Shown: positions 10,660-22,859 of the stretch, in pieces
How positions within the stretch are numbered: position 1 is the stretch's first letter
How the letters are laid out: each line of letters opens with the position of its first letter
NCBI GenBank assembly: GCA_030704615.1
Contig: CM060732.1
Span: 65,827,053-65,891,052 of the forward strand
From: Takakia lepidozioides
Taxonomy: Eukaryota > Streptophyta > Takakiopsida > Takakiales > Takakiaceae
DNA length: 64,000 bases
Direction of reading: 5' to 3'
Notes under the pieces: generated by a model
Database searches by the model: none
Seen by the model: the letters and a program-made list of their open reading frames with translations, nothing else
Told to the model about the DNA's origin: nothing
Program-made: the position numbers and the translations under genes

Positions 10660-12640
10660 CATGTGCATTAAATGTTTTTCCGAGTTAGCGTTTTCCATAC
10701 TTGTGCGGCTGCTTATGGGGTATGTATCAACGAGCGGCACATGATGTATAAGCCAGTGTTGTGCGGTTATTTGATTTTTTTTTATATCAGCCGGTCACAT
10801 ATGTTTAACTTTAACTTTGTGTTCACATCCTCCGGTTCCGGAATTTTGGAGCTTTCCTGTTTCTGATATCCCGCCGGTTGGTAAAAAGTACAAAATTGAA
10901 CCCTATGCAGTTATGGACATATGAAATTTATGTCAGGATGGCCTTCGGCGGTTCAGTATCTGGTTATCACACACCATGTTTATTTTAATACAATAAAATA
11001 ACCCAAACTTAAAAATCTAATGTATTAAAAATACTAATGAAAAAATAGTTACAATTATTAAAATATAGAACATAGAACATCCACAATCATCGCCTTTTCA
11101 TAAATCCGACACCGCCCTTCATAACGTGATGAGCAGAGACAACCAGCATGTAGCCCAGTGGTAATGGACACATACCACGTTGGATGTGGATGTGGGTTCA
11201 AACCACGGTCTAGTATGTCATGAAGGTGTCCACCTTTCAGCTGAAAGGTAGTAGCCCTTGTGGTGAAGTGACACCATAAGTTACGCCCTTTGGGAGGCGT
11301 CATACTTTTTTTTTTTGATGAGCAGAAATGAAATGCAACTCACGACTATGACCCGCCTTGTTTATGTCGAGTGAACCCAATAACCGGCTATTATCCGGAT
11401 TATAACCTCCAGTTTTAAATGCCGGATATATGGGTTCATAACCTGGTCTGCTTCTTTTGGACCATTAGTTCCAGTCCAAATCAAATAAGCAAAAATACAA
11501 AACCGCCGGTTCTCAACTGGATCCGGTTATCCCATCTCTTCATATCTGCCGGTTCTTAATGGAGGCGGATATTTGATTTTTTGACCTCCGGCAAATCCAC
11601 ATATATACGCATCCGAGTTGGGATCCGCCGGGGATTTGACGCTAAATCAAATATCCATGCAACACTGGTATAAGCCGGAGCCGGTGCTGGCCGATGAGAC
11701 ACAATGAGACATGGGTGGGACTTCCTAGGCACTTGAGATGTGCACTGCAACGTATTCACAAAGAGCATGTTAGTGACATTCTCACCTTTTCCTCGTATCA
11801 TAGGAGCGATAATAACAAGATCACCGTCAATTACGATAGTTGTGCATGCAAGTACTCTCTGGTGATGAAACCTCGTAGTAAGCTCTTGCCGGAGTCAAGT
11901 ATCTTTAGTAAGAATTCGTGTACATCGGTGCAGGCGATAGAGATTAGTCGGTGAGTACGGGTGGGCTTCATGACAACGCTGAAACTTTGAAGGGAAGATG
12001 GACCGAGGTGGCGCTTATAATAAGACGCTATATGCACGAAAATGGAATGGTTGGATTGAAAGTCATCGGTACAAATGGCTAGAGTTTAGTTGATGCACAT
12101 TCATAGATTATCTATGTTCATAGATCACTTCATAGATGTCACATCTCAGCAGTAATCTTTGTCAACAATAGCTTGTAGATACACGAGAGAACGAGGACCC
12201 AAGCTAGGATTCCCAAGGAGATGTTGTCATGTTTTATGAGTTCACTCAATAGCTACCCCACAAATTTGGAGCTAAGAGTTGTCCACATAAACAACAAACC
12301 CAGAATCACAGATATAATACAGACATGTAACATATTGAATATTTATGACCACAACATGATAACTGACAATCGATTTCTTAACTTAGGAACTTGATAGCAA
12401 ATTATCAACAATATTTTATTGTTTCTGACTAGCTTGTGCCCATAAGAGAACAAGTATATAATCTTTAAAGGAGCTTGACTAATGGCCCACTGTTGCTCGT
12501 TCAAATGTGTACGAATTTTGCCAGCACTTGTTTGTGGATTCATTATAACTTTCAATGCTCTAGTGGCCATGTGCCAATGTATACCAACTATACATTTTTC
12601 AAAAAAAGGGACAGTGGCCTTGGGCACTTTATTACGACAT
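10660..12640 (-). pseudogene. Duplicated two-gene unit, copy 1 (inverted relative to 32860-33983)
   Basis: The ~1 kb at 11640-12640 matches the reverse complement of 32860-33840 almost base by base in places. Two converging decayed coding regions are shared. On the plus strand VFHTCAAAYGVCINERH (about 10684-10740) and, after an insertion, a region ending SLVMKPRSKLLPESSIF (about 11845-11925). On the minus strand, from 12627 down, ALKVIMNPQTSAGKIRTHLN followed by a hydrophobic, membrane-like stretch. I do not recognise either protein. About 900 bp absent from the other copy, including a SINE with target-site duplication (11138-11315), interrupts the plus-strand gene, so this copy is dead. GC-rich 'ccggcggt'-type words near 10640-11560 are not explained. 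Confidence 0.6.
11138..11315 (+). mobile_element. tRNA-derived SINE with target-site duplication
   Basis: The element is 178 bp. An A-box-like tgtagcccagtggtaatgg (11150-11168) and a perfect B box gggttcaaacc (11193-11203) lie at tRNA-like spacing and would serve as an internal Pol III promoter. It ends in a T-rich tail (about 11305-11315). The 11-mer tgatgagcaga occurs immediately before (11127-11137) and immediately after (11316-11326), a perfect target-site duplication from target-primed insertion. The tail block agtagcccttg...gttacgccc recurs elsewhere in the window. Confidence 0.85.
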
Positions 12641-13004
12641 GCTATTGGAAGAAAAACAGAAGAAAAAACAACCTCCGGTAACCACGAAGGCTAAACAAGT
12701 GACGGCACAACCACTCGGAGTCCCATATTTCTACTAATAATAGTAGTTTTTAACTCACGGCTTGATGAATTTGTTTCTAATCATTTAAGGCATTTTATCT
12801 ATTTAAATATAGAGTTGGCAATCTTAACTCTCACTCGGTATGGGACTTTATAGACGATTAAATAGAAACCTCAATTGCTAGTCAAGTTCCGGTGATGTCG
12901 CACCTAAAACCAATGTATGTCCATGTATTGTAGCTGATATTTACGAATAGAGATTCACTTCATCTCATTTGCATACTTGTCAACTTGACGGTGCTCCATT
13001 GATC

Positions 13005-16000
13005 ATGGCAATGGCACGCCTCCTCACCACACCTACTGCACTACTCTCAAAGCCCCAACCATCTCTATTGGTGGTACCTACGTCAGGGGCGATCACGAGT
13101 CACAGCTTACATTTTGGCTCTTTTTGGAAAGTATTGTCTCAAGGTAGCACACATAACTAGCTATTGCACTCGTGATGTGACCAACTGACTATGGTTGTAA
13201 ATTGAAGAATGAGTATCACATAGGTCTACGTTATAATTGATCCATAGAGGTTCATGCATGCTTTACAAAATTTGCACTTCTGATCTTGTCAAATTTGTGT
13301 CCAAAACTAATACTATTGTGGTAGATGTGCTTATAGGATCCCCTCTGATTGCTATCACTACTTGCCAATCTTCTCCAGCTCATGATGCACAACCAACGGT
13401 GATCGAGCTCAATGCCATTCAAACGACAGAAGAATTAGGTTTCTATCGTTGCTTTGTTATTCCAAATTGGAAACCACTTTTCGTAGCATGGAAAATCAGT
13501 AGTCAAGGTTTTAGACTAGTATTTAAAGTGGTCGCATATGTGCAATTACAGTTAATATTATGTTTTCAAGATCCATGTTTTTGGTGGTACGCAGCTCCAT
13601 CAAGTCGATACATTGACACGTCAACTAGGATTGCACCTGATATTTGGAAGTTAGAAATTGGTCAAGCTCTAAGCACAACACCATTGGTAAGTATTTATTT
13701 GCTTTAACATGCCAACATGTAAACTTTATTGTTTATATAATGTGGAAGAAAAATTTAGAGTCCTACGAAAGACTTACAACTAATGCTACTATAGTATATA
13801 TATGAATAAAAGAAAATCAATATAATCATGCAAGTAATCATGGAACTTGGTCCCAACTCAACTCATGTTATGGGTGAACTGAATTTACAATTGATTCTTG
13901 ATGTCCAGACAACTAAAGATACCGAAACGATGAGCAATTGGATAGAGTGTATACGCGAGAAGCTGAGAACAATGCTCTCTGGAGATGGTGAAATAAATGA
14001 ATCAGCATATGATACAGCATGGGTGGCACGTGTGCCATCATTGTCAGGAGCACAACAACCTGAATTTCCTAAAGCGTTGGAATGGGTGTTGGAAAATCAA
14101 TATGTTGATGGATCTTGGGGGGATGGTGCTTGTTTCTTACTATATGACAGAATATGTCACACATTATCATGCATCCTCACTCTCAAATCTTGGGATGTTG
14201 GTAGCGAGAATATCCTACGAGGTATTTATGCAATTTTGATTATAATGAAGCAGCTATCTTTCCATTGAGTCCACTATATAGTTTCACTTGAGACACATAT
14301 ATTCTTTGTGGATTTTGAGGTTAAGTATGACCATTCATTCGTTTGACGATTATATTAAACGAAGAATTGTTAACAAATGGAAACATGATGTACAATCTCT
14401 ACTCGCAGGCGTCGATTTCATATGGAAGCACATTGACGAACTTTCTAAAGAAGAGATAGCACATATGCCAATTGGATTTGAACTCGTTTTTCCCACAATG
14501 TTGGAAGAGGCTAAACAGATGGAGCTCGACCTTCCGTATACAACTCCGTTTATTGAAATCATTACGAATGAGATGAAGAAGAAATTGCAACGGTGAGTTA
14601 TTCAACTCTGTTGATTCACACGAGTATTCCGCACATTACGTATTTAATTGTACAAAGAGTTGTATTGTGGTTTGTATCAGAATTCCAATTGACATGCTCC
14701 ACCAACATCCTACAACTATGCTACACTCACTAGAGGGCATTCAAAATCTTGTTGATTGGCCGAAAATCATGCGCTTCCAGCAAGAAGATGGATCATTGAT
14801 GTGCTCTCCAGCCTCGACTGCAGTTGCTTTGATGCACACTGGTGATAGGAAATGTCGGGACTACTTGAGCAACCTTCTCAAGAAATTTGGAAACGCTGGT
14901 ACAAAATCTTCCTTTGATATGTTTACTTGAAAACCTTATGAGTAATTATTGATTGATTTTTTATCTTTTATTTTTATATTGTCACTCAACATAGTGTATT
15001 CCATTCTCATGCTTGTATACTATTGTACTCATGCAAGATGCTTCAAATAAAAAGAATGTGAACACATTGCCGAAGCATGATGGTGCCACTTAAACCTGAA
15101 AGGTTACTAGGGAGTGTCTATGGAATTTGACCCTTAGTGGTTATGGCACGAGGTCACTTTACAAGTGGTCATGGGTTCAAAGCCACATATGTGTATGTTG
15201 GATGTCACACATTATAACCAATCTAGCTACGAAAAAAGGAAATAGGTGGGTCAACTGTTCATACCTTATGTTTGAGTACCTAAGGACTTTCGAGCCATTG
15301 GGGGGAGGTTTGGGCAACCGTATTGGGCCCCAATTACAGCCATTGGAAGGGAGTAGCCCTTCGATGTAAACTGTTTCTCATTAGTCTTCTTCTACAACTC
15401 ATATGCGAATAAAAATGTACATTCATAATTTGGTGGCACTATTTACCTGATTATCCTCAATCATCTGCTTCTCCTATTCATGTGCTTAGGTCAATCGGCG
15501 CTAAAATCAAACTTTGTTGTTATCACTTGTAACACTTTAGTTTTAAGTATTTGTGACGTTTTTACCGTGGATACGGATGATTGCAGTACCAACAATATAT
15601 CCAATTGATATTTATCATCACCTTTGGGTCATTGATACTTTGGAGCGTCTTGGAATATCCCATCATTTCCAAAATGAAATTGTGAATACACTCGACTTCA
15701 TTTACAGGTTGAACATTCTGTTGTTTGGTTGGTTTGACAAATTCATCTTTCAATGTCTCTTGCAACTTGGTTACTCTTATATGTTAAGTAGATATAAAGT
15801 TAGAAATGGATATGAAAAGCAATCAACAACACAAATATACAAACAACTGATCGTACATATAAAGTAAGATAGAGACAAAACTTTGGGATGATAGAAGAGG
15901 CTAAGAGAGCCAACTCTTATAGAAAACAACATAAAAAAATTGGGAGATTAAATTCATCAAAGATGTATGCATTGGACTTTGCTCATAGTCCCAAAACGAC

Positions 16001-17296
16001 AAAAAAATTAAAATTAAAATTAAAAAAAATCTCGAATCCAATCTTAAAACCATACTCTTGGACACGAGTCTTTGTAGCTCCATTGCCTTTGTTCCAATTA
16101 TACTTCTCATTACATCGTCACATCATAGCCAAAACAAAAGCTATCTATTAATCTCAATCTATTAAATAAATTAATGATATTGATATATAGATTAAAATGG
16201 TAGTGTGCACATTATGGGTTATCTTATCTTATTTCTAATGTCACTACTTGTGTATGAATCAGATATTGGAGTGATGTAAAAGGGATTGGATGGACCAAGA
16301 ATCTATCTGTTGAAGATATTGACGACACGTCTATGGCTTTTCGGCTCCTCAGACAACACGGTTACAATGTGTCATCTGGTATATAATATATATAGTCTTA
16401 CATCCATAATTGTTGCACTAAGGTATAATATTTATCCTATATTTTTTACTATAGCTTACTACATTAACATATACGCAATCAGATATATTAGCTTGATTGA
16501 ATCGTGCTCTTAACTTGAGATCAATGTGTTATCTATAGTATCACATTGACCAATACAAACCAGCTATGAATTGCGCATCTATCACATGATCTGGTTCTTA
16601 TCACCCGCAATATACGTAGCGATGGGATGGAATAATGTGAGTAAATCTATTATTTGTCTATTATTTATCATGGGCTTCGTCAAAATTATGAAATGATGTT
16701 ATTTGTTATAGGCAACTATTTTATTAGTTGCATGCCTTGTATAATATGGTAGAATATGATATGTTTCATGACATTTGTCAAGTTGGTCCATGTACTAGGT
16801 TGTTAACAATTGAAGTGTATGATTTTGCAGAGGCATTCAAGCAATTCAACCAACATGGACAATATTGTTGTTTCGTGTGGCAAACTAGACAAGGAGTTAG
16901 TGACATGTTAACTCTCTACCGCGCTTCACAGATAGCATGTCCAAATGAAGTTGTTTTGAAGGAGGGTGGAGCGTTCGCAATACATTTCCTAAATGACAAA
17001 CTTTCAATAAATAAAGGCTCTGCTGATAAATGGTGTCTGAAGAAAGACCTTCCTGGCGAGGTGAGATCAGTTTCCTACGATATTGATATTGATCATCATT
17101 TATACAATTTTATCGCTGCATTGTTGTGGATGTCCATAACAAATTAATGGAGAGCATTGACTTATTAGGTGAGCTACGCGCTTCGATATCCATACCACAA
17201 AAGTTTGCCTCTTATTGATATCAAAAGCTACATCAATAAATATGGAGTTGACGATGCTTGGATTGGCAAAACGTTGTACAGGTATGTTTGTACTCT

Positions 17297-17331
<35 letters not shown>

Positions 17332-18910
17332 TGGGTGTATCTTGTATTGTATTGTATTGTGTACATGTTTTCTTCTTGTACGCGTTTACTGTCATTATAT
17401 AAAGCTTAAATAATCATCCATTGGCTATAATGACGTGTTGTTATGGTCAAATATCTCAGATTACCATTGGTGAACAACCGGATGTATCTTGACCTCGCCA
17501 AAGCGGAATACAATGCGCATCAATCAATTTTTCGAGCTGAGATTGATATAATACTAAGGTAATATTTTCCTCCATCAATTATTTATTTGTGCCTTGAAAA
17601 AAATTTCTCTCTTGCGATTTCATAAATGTCTTCTACTTCAAATACAGCTGGTACAAAGCGACAGGAATGGCACAACTCTCATTTGTCCGCCACAGACCAA
17701 TCGAAGTATTTTATTCCATTGCGGCAAATTTATATGAAGCAGAATTTTCAGCAGTAAGGCTATACTGGACCAGATGTGCAATCTTGACATACGTTCTGGA
17801 TGACTTATTCGACAATCATGCCAGTATCCCGGATCTGCAAATTTTTGTAGATTCATTAATCAGGTTTGATCTCCATAATCTCTGCTAAAGACTTGTGTTT
17901 GCAAAGAACTTGACTTTTATAATTAAATACCTCTTTTGAATTATGGACAAGAATGACGTGTAATTTGGGTTGTTCAATTATAGGTGGGATATAAATCTGG
18001 TGCAGCATGCTCTTCCCGATGAATTAAAAGTTTGTTTTATGGCTTTGTACAACGAGACGAACAATGTTATCAAAATGGCTTCAAACTCTCCACACAAGGA
18101 TGAGACCATTGTATATATTCGACAAGTGGTGAGTATAAACACTGACCTACAACCAATCTTTTGATTTTATCTTACGTCTTAATTTCATGACCATTCACAT
18201 AAGGTTCACTATTAACCATATATTTTGCAATTACAGTGGGAAAGACTTTTGAAAGCGTATCTTGTCGAAGCTGAGTGGATGTCACAAAATATAACATCAA
18301 CCTCCAAGGAATACAAGAAAGTTGCTATTTTCTCAGCTGCCGTGGAACCAACAGTGATGACTGCATCATTTGCCTCCGGAGTGTTGATGAACAACTCCAT
18401 ACTCTTTCAATTAGATATGCGCGGAAAAGCCATGCAATACATCTCATATTCTGCACGTCTCCTCAATGACATCGCGACTTATGCGGTATGCAACAAATTC
18501 ATAATAGTCTCAGTACAGTTATCATGCATGCTATTGTGTACATAAGGTTCAATATGTTTTTCCGATAGCCAATGGCACACTCATTTTATAAACAATTATC
18601 CAACTTGTCAAAATTGTTGCAGTATGAGCGACGAGTCGGCAAATGCAATAGTATTTCATGCTACATGAATGAAAATTCTAATGCGACTGAGGAGATGGCG
18701 GTTGCGAATTTTCAAGCGGAGCTTGATCACTTGCGGGAGCAAATCAATTCGGAGATGATGAAACTTACAGTTCCGGATGTTTGCAAGCGCATACTGTTCA
18801 GTATGTATCGTGCGTTTAATCATTTCTATGACTGTGGCACAGATGCAGTGACAGCCAATACAGAAATACAATATTTTGTTCGACAAACACTATTCGAGCC
18901 TATTGATTGA
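13005..18910 (+). CDS. Bifunctional diterpene synthase (class II + class I, CPS/KS-like)
   Basis: The enzyme is predicted to cyclise geranylgeranyl diphosphate to a copalyl-type diphosphate and then ionise it to a diterpene, probably in plastids. Exon model: 13005-13143, 13337-13398, 13909-14221, 14409-14592, 14681-14898, 15587-15707, 16263-16378, 16831-17060, 17169-17281, 17460-17558, 17648-17863, 17984-18128, 18237-18485, 18623-18910. All joins keep frame with GT/AG ends (about 830 aa, normal for the family). The first two exons encode a Ser/Thr/Ala-rich transit-like leader and are the least certain. Landmarks: SAYDTAWVA and NQYVDGSWGD, MLHSLEG, VPTIYPID, the class II acid motif DIDDTSM, WIGKTLYR, the class I metal motif DDLFD, and the second metal motif NDIATYAYE. 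Both active sites look intact. Position 2 of the PNV motif of ent-CPP synthases is Thr here (PTI). The copy is free of stops, so it is likely functional. Confidence 0.9.
15128..15370 (+). mobile_element. SINE-like insertion inside a diterpene synthase intron
   Basis: This lies in the intron between 14898 and 15587. An A-box-like cttagtggttatggc and a perfect B box ggttcaaagcc (about 15176-15186) occur at tRNA spacing. Downstream, the ggagtagccctt block (about 15351) matches the tail start of the 11138 SINE. No target-site duplication or clear homopolymer tail was found, so the ends are approximate. Confidence 0.6.
17299..17328. repeat. (AT)n microsatellite in an intron
   Basis: About 30 bases of AT dinucleotides just downstream of the 17281 splice donor of the diterpene synthase. 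Confidence 0.9.
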
Positions 18911-19689
18911 TGTGCACTAGAATGACAAACCTTCATTAACCCAATGGTGTTTCTTTCAACTACAATATTTCAATTGCTATCCAAAGAGGGATGGATTAGT
19001 CCAAATGCACTGCTCAACTTCTTACCAAATGGAGACAAAGAGATATCAATGGGAAAAGTAAGTAGAGGTAGGCCTACAAAAGTGGTCCACGCGGGTAATA
19101 TGTCTTTAATCAAAATGTAGTTTTGATCAAGAATTTCCAGAAAATTGGGGGTTGTAATTAAATACACTTATGCAATGTGTCTTTTTCATAGTCCATACCT
19201 GGATAGTCAATAATTCATTAGAGGTCCACCTCAAAAAAATTTAATCGCTAGCTGGTTAAGGTTGGTACTAGATTGGACAACAAGTTTTTATCAATGGAAT
19301 TCCCACTAAGATAGGAATGAAACTATTATTTTAATTTAATTTTATATGTTAGAAAAATCATTTTTTATTGAACAAAGAGGAGAAATAAAATCCCTCTAGT
19401 GCCCATAAGACGAGAAGCCATCTTAGCTTCAAATGAGGCCAATTGAAAAGCTATTTGGAGTAGTAAAAAGATACCAAAGAAATTGACGTCAGTTGGTCAA
19501 CTAAAATCTGTCTTGGAGATACACGATACATCGCTTTAATTAATCTTCGTCATTTGTGTACAACTTTGGAAACATTGAAATAATGATGTAGTTGATCTAG
19601 TATAAATTGTTAAGGTAGAAATACATTGCTTGAAGGTTGTGAGGTTAAGAATATAGAACTGGCCAGTCAATGCAATGAGGTTGTTTATT
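18911..19689. other. Downstream flank of the diterpene synthase, no gene seen
   Basis: AT-rich sequence containing the presumed 3' UTR. No open frame of note and no recognisable element. Confidence 0.5.
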
Positions 19690-20110
19690 AGTCCTCAGTA
19701 GGGTAGCCTGTGCCGTTGGCCCATGTGTGAAGAATTGAAATCTAAGCCCAAGTGCAATCTCTTATGTATGCAAGTGCTTCTCCCATGTAGATGCCCAAGT
19801 TCGACCTCTAGTGTCCAATGTCATCTAAGTCCAAGTGCAATCCCCTATGCATCTAGAGACCCTGGCACAGTTTGGGAGATCACCACATCATTGTTCTAAC
19901 AAAGTCCACTGCTATTTTTTCAATCTTCCCTGTCGAGGCTTCATAAATTGATATATCCACTTTGGTATTTTTTGCGAATTTCCAGCAACCAAAAGTACTT
20001 GAAATTCCAAATCTCCCACATGAAGGGCCAATCATTGCTCTAGGAAAGCCCACTTTGCTATTTTTCGCGAATTTCCAACGACCCAAAGCACTTGAGATTC
20101 CACATCTCCC
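19690..20110 (-). repeat. Dispersed repeat, right copy of an inverted pair
   Basis: This is the reverse complement of the 6985-7395 repeat. It shares ggcacaggctaccct (as its complement near 19690), the block giving gcaatgattggcccttca, and the two gaaattcgc...aaatascaaagtgg words. About 12.3 kb separates the two copies, and the intervening DNA contains the diterpene synthase. Open frames through it (FFANFQQPKVLEIPNLP and similar) are conserved only because the repeat is. Confidence 0.75.
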
Positions 20111-20404
20111 ATACCACGGGTCCAAAAATTATGAGACCAAGCCGGTGCAACCCTCCTCATTGAGGGCTTTCCAATGGCACCAAACACCTAGGCTGGGACC
20201 CCGCGGTTCGGGAGATCTCAACGATGCTACAAAACAAAACAAAACATCTCGCTTCATATACGTTCCAGGACACCACATTTCATCTAGCCATGTTGTTCCA
20301 TTTGCATCCTACCGCATGATTGAAGCAAGTGGAGTACAGGGCCTTGGGTATGGAGTGCATCCGGCATGGTAAGGAGAACACGAGAAGATGCATGCTATCC
20401 CATC

Positions 20405-20800
20405 AGTGAGTGATCAGAAAGAGGCAGAAAGATATGTTGTTCTAGTATGTACTTGCAACAAATATTACAAAATAGGTTCTTCTATACAAGGGAAACGATC
20501 ATCTCTCATAAACCCTAAACTTGTTTAGCAACAAGATCTGGGATTAAGATGTAAGAAAAGAGACAGAAAGATATGTTTAGGCGCCGCATCTACTTGCAAC
20601 CCTGGGCCCAATGCAAAGAGATAATCATCTTCCCTAAATCCTAAACTTGCTTAGCAACCAGATCCGGGAAGATATGGTGAAAAGAGACAGAAAGATACGT
20701 TTAGGCGTATCTACTTGAAACCCTGGGCCCAATGGAAGAAAGGATTGCAACATAGTAGGTTCATCTACACATGTCAAACAATCATCACTTTGCTCATATG
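20405..20800. repeat. Three-unit tandem repeat (~130 bp)
   Basis: Three diverged adjacent units each carry gagacagaaagata (or its variant), a tctacttgcaac-type word, and ctaaacttg-ttagcaac-agatc. The second and third units also share aaccctgggcccaatg. No coding potential. Confidence 0.7.
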
Positions 20801-21719
20801 TCTCTAAAGTCTCCAATATCCGCGCCTATGCTATGCATGTTCTTGGATTTGGAAATTACCTCGATTTGTTTAGGCAAATTATCAAAATCGTAGGTCTGGT
20901 AGATCAAGGTCGTTGGTCTGTTTTCAACCTAGGTTGGTAGTTTGCAGCTTACTCTCATCCGTCTCATAAAGAGAAAGCTTCAACAGTATGTAGGACTTGG
21001 GCAATTTTGGTGCAAAACATACACAATATTAGATTGTTATATCGTTTAGAATCTGACGATTATGAGAATTATCCAGTGCGTGATTTAACTTTTGGAGTTG
21101 TGCGATGCTTGTTCCACCTCGTCCACTTAATCGCCTTTCATCCATTTATATATTCATCCCTTCAAACATTCAAACACTCTTACAATCAACTATTTGACAC
21201 ATGTTTATATCTCACACACCATAGGTTGTCACGTGTATTCATGTGCTTATTTTAATATGTTTAATAGTCATTGAGTCATAAATAAAAGAACACGTCATCC
21301 TACTGTAGTCTTAGTTATGACTATTAGTCATATCAATCCACGTAGTAATAAGTCAACGAACTTTGATCGCACATCCATAGTCCATTGCGGAGTCATGTAG
21401 TCATTAATCCATTTGGCGCACCTTGGAAATAAGGGCATCGTGGGCATATACAACTCCGTGTCATTTTTATCATCAGATATACGAATGACTGTAAAAAAAA
21501 TATGCAGTATGAAAAACCGCCATTTGTTGTAATGAGGGTAGTATTGGTGGCGGGGCATGCACCCGGATGTGCAATAGTTAGTGACAATGTGCATGGTGTG
21601 TGATAGGATGTGCGTTTCCTTTAATGCACCTACTTCACAATTGCATCTTTTACCCATTATCGATGTATGTTGTGGCACGATGCTTAGGTGCACAACAGCT
21701 GTCATGGTTTTAGTCATGG

Positions 21720-21748
21720 TTAACTAGAAATGATTTATTTCTAGTTAA
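21720..21748. repeat. Perfect 12-bp inverted repeat with 5-base loop
   Basis: ttaactagaaat, loop gattt, then atttctagttaa. Nothing coding is nearby. It could be an end of a small foldback element or chance in AT-rich DNA. Confidence 0.6.
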
Positions 21749-22582
21749 TTAGGACAATATACATGTATATTTATATTTAGTTGGCATTGGGACTTCACTT
21801 GGTTCCATGTGCCAAGTGAGGTGACAAATCACACTTCCAATGTGGAGAGGGTTATCTCCACGTGAGGCTCATGAAGGCTCGTCTTCTTGTAGTGGAGCCT
21901 CTCGAGGCCTCTCTCACTGCCACAGTTCTAATTCTTGAGATGGAGTGTGGTGGATTCCTTTAACAAATGTTCCATTAGCTCCACTTATATGAAATGATAC
22001 AGTGGATTCATATATTTTCACATCTTGTATCATTATGATATAGCTTTCTATGATTGTGTGCTAGGAAGTACGGTTGGACAACGATGTATTTTGTGGCACA
22101 ATGTTTAGGTGCACAACAGATTAAAAACAAAGTCAAGCAAATTTAACCTTACTAGATGGAACAGATTCCACTATAGAATTTAAAACATTTTAAGGAAAAA
22201 CTTGATACCTACAAATTGGGCCTCGGACAAACCCTTAGTTAGGATAATCTTACAAGAGGACATGTGGTGTCCCTCCTATACTACCTAAATTATAAGCTAA
22301 GATGGAAATTTAGACAATTCATAGAAAAAACCATATATGTGTTTAGTTAATTTACTTGCAGTGTGAGATTAGCTAGAAAGTCTAGTTTTTGTATTTCAAT
22401 GAGTGAAATTATAAGATCAAGTATTAAGTGAGATATTAAGATAAACTTCACACCTCTAGATGTTTATCTCATGCTTGTGGTCATGATTTGAGCCTCCGCG
22501 ACTTAGCTCTTTTTCATGTGTGTGAGTGTTTTTATAAAGGAAAAATAGGTTGTTGTGGGATGGAGTTCTAACAGCTTGGGAC

Positions 22583-22622
22583 GTAACAAAAGAGCCACTT
22601 CACCTTGTGGCTACTGCCCCAT
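22583..22622 (-). repeat. SINE-type 3' tail fragment (reverse)
   Basis: The reverse complement reads ggggcagtagccac, then aaggtgaagtggctctt, then ttgttacgtccc. It matches the fragment at 9874-9915 and the tail of the 11138 SINE. No A/B boxes are adjacent. Confidence 0.5.
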
Positions 22623-22859
22623 TTCGGGGGTGGGCTTTGTAACAAATAGAAGTAGGACCGGTTGTTTTAGATGGGTTGGTTGTTTTCAAGTTTTCGTTTG
22701 GTAATTATAGCAGTGAGAGAACGGATAGCAGTTAGCTGAATATCTTTGAAGCATTTGGAGATGTTTTTATAGAAAAGTTTAAAATTTGAATTTCGAGAGT
22801 TGATGTTTTTTGTGTGGATGCCACCTCGGACACCGACCGTGATGACTCTAAATGGGCCT

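Larger units (their letters stand above)
20801..22859. other. No gene; hairpin and short repeats only
   Basis: No recognisable protein. It contains a perfect hairpin at 21720-21748, a ~38 bp direct repeat (cgatgtat-ttgtggcac-atg-ttaggtgcacaaca) at about 21660 and 22082, and a SINE-type tail fragment at 22583-22622. The ~420 bp between the direct repeats may be a small mobile element, but no terminal structure proves it. Confidence 0.45.

Noticed and set aside
11150-11203. A functional tRNA gene from the A and B boxes
   Set aside because: No cloverleaf pairing of acceptor or anticodon stems. The target-site duplication and tail show a SINE.
13237-13707. Whole 156-codon frame as one upstream coding exon of the terpene synthase
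   Set aside because: It resembles no diterpene synthase segment over most of its length. Only the stretch 13337-13398 fits the leader in phase.
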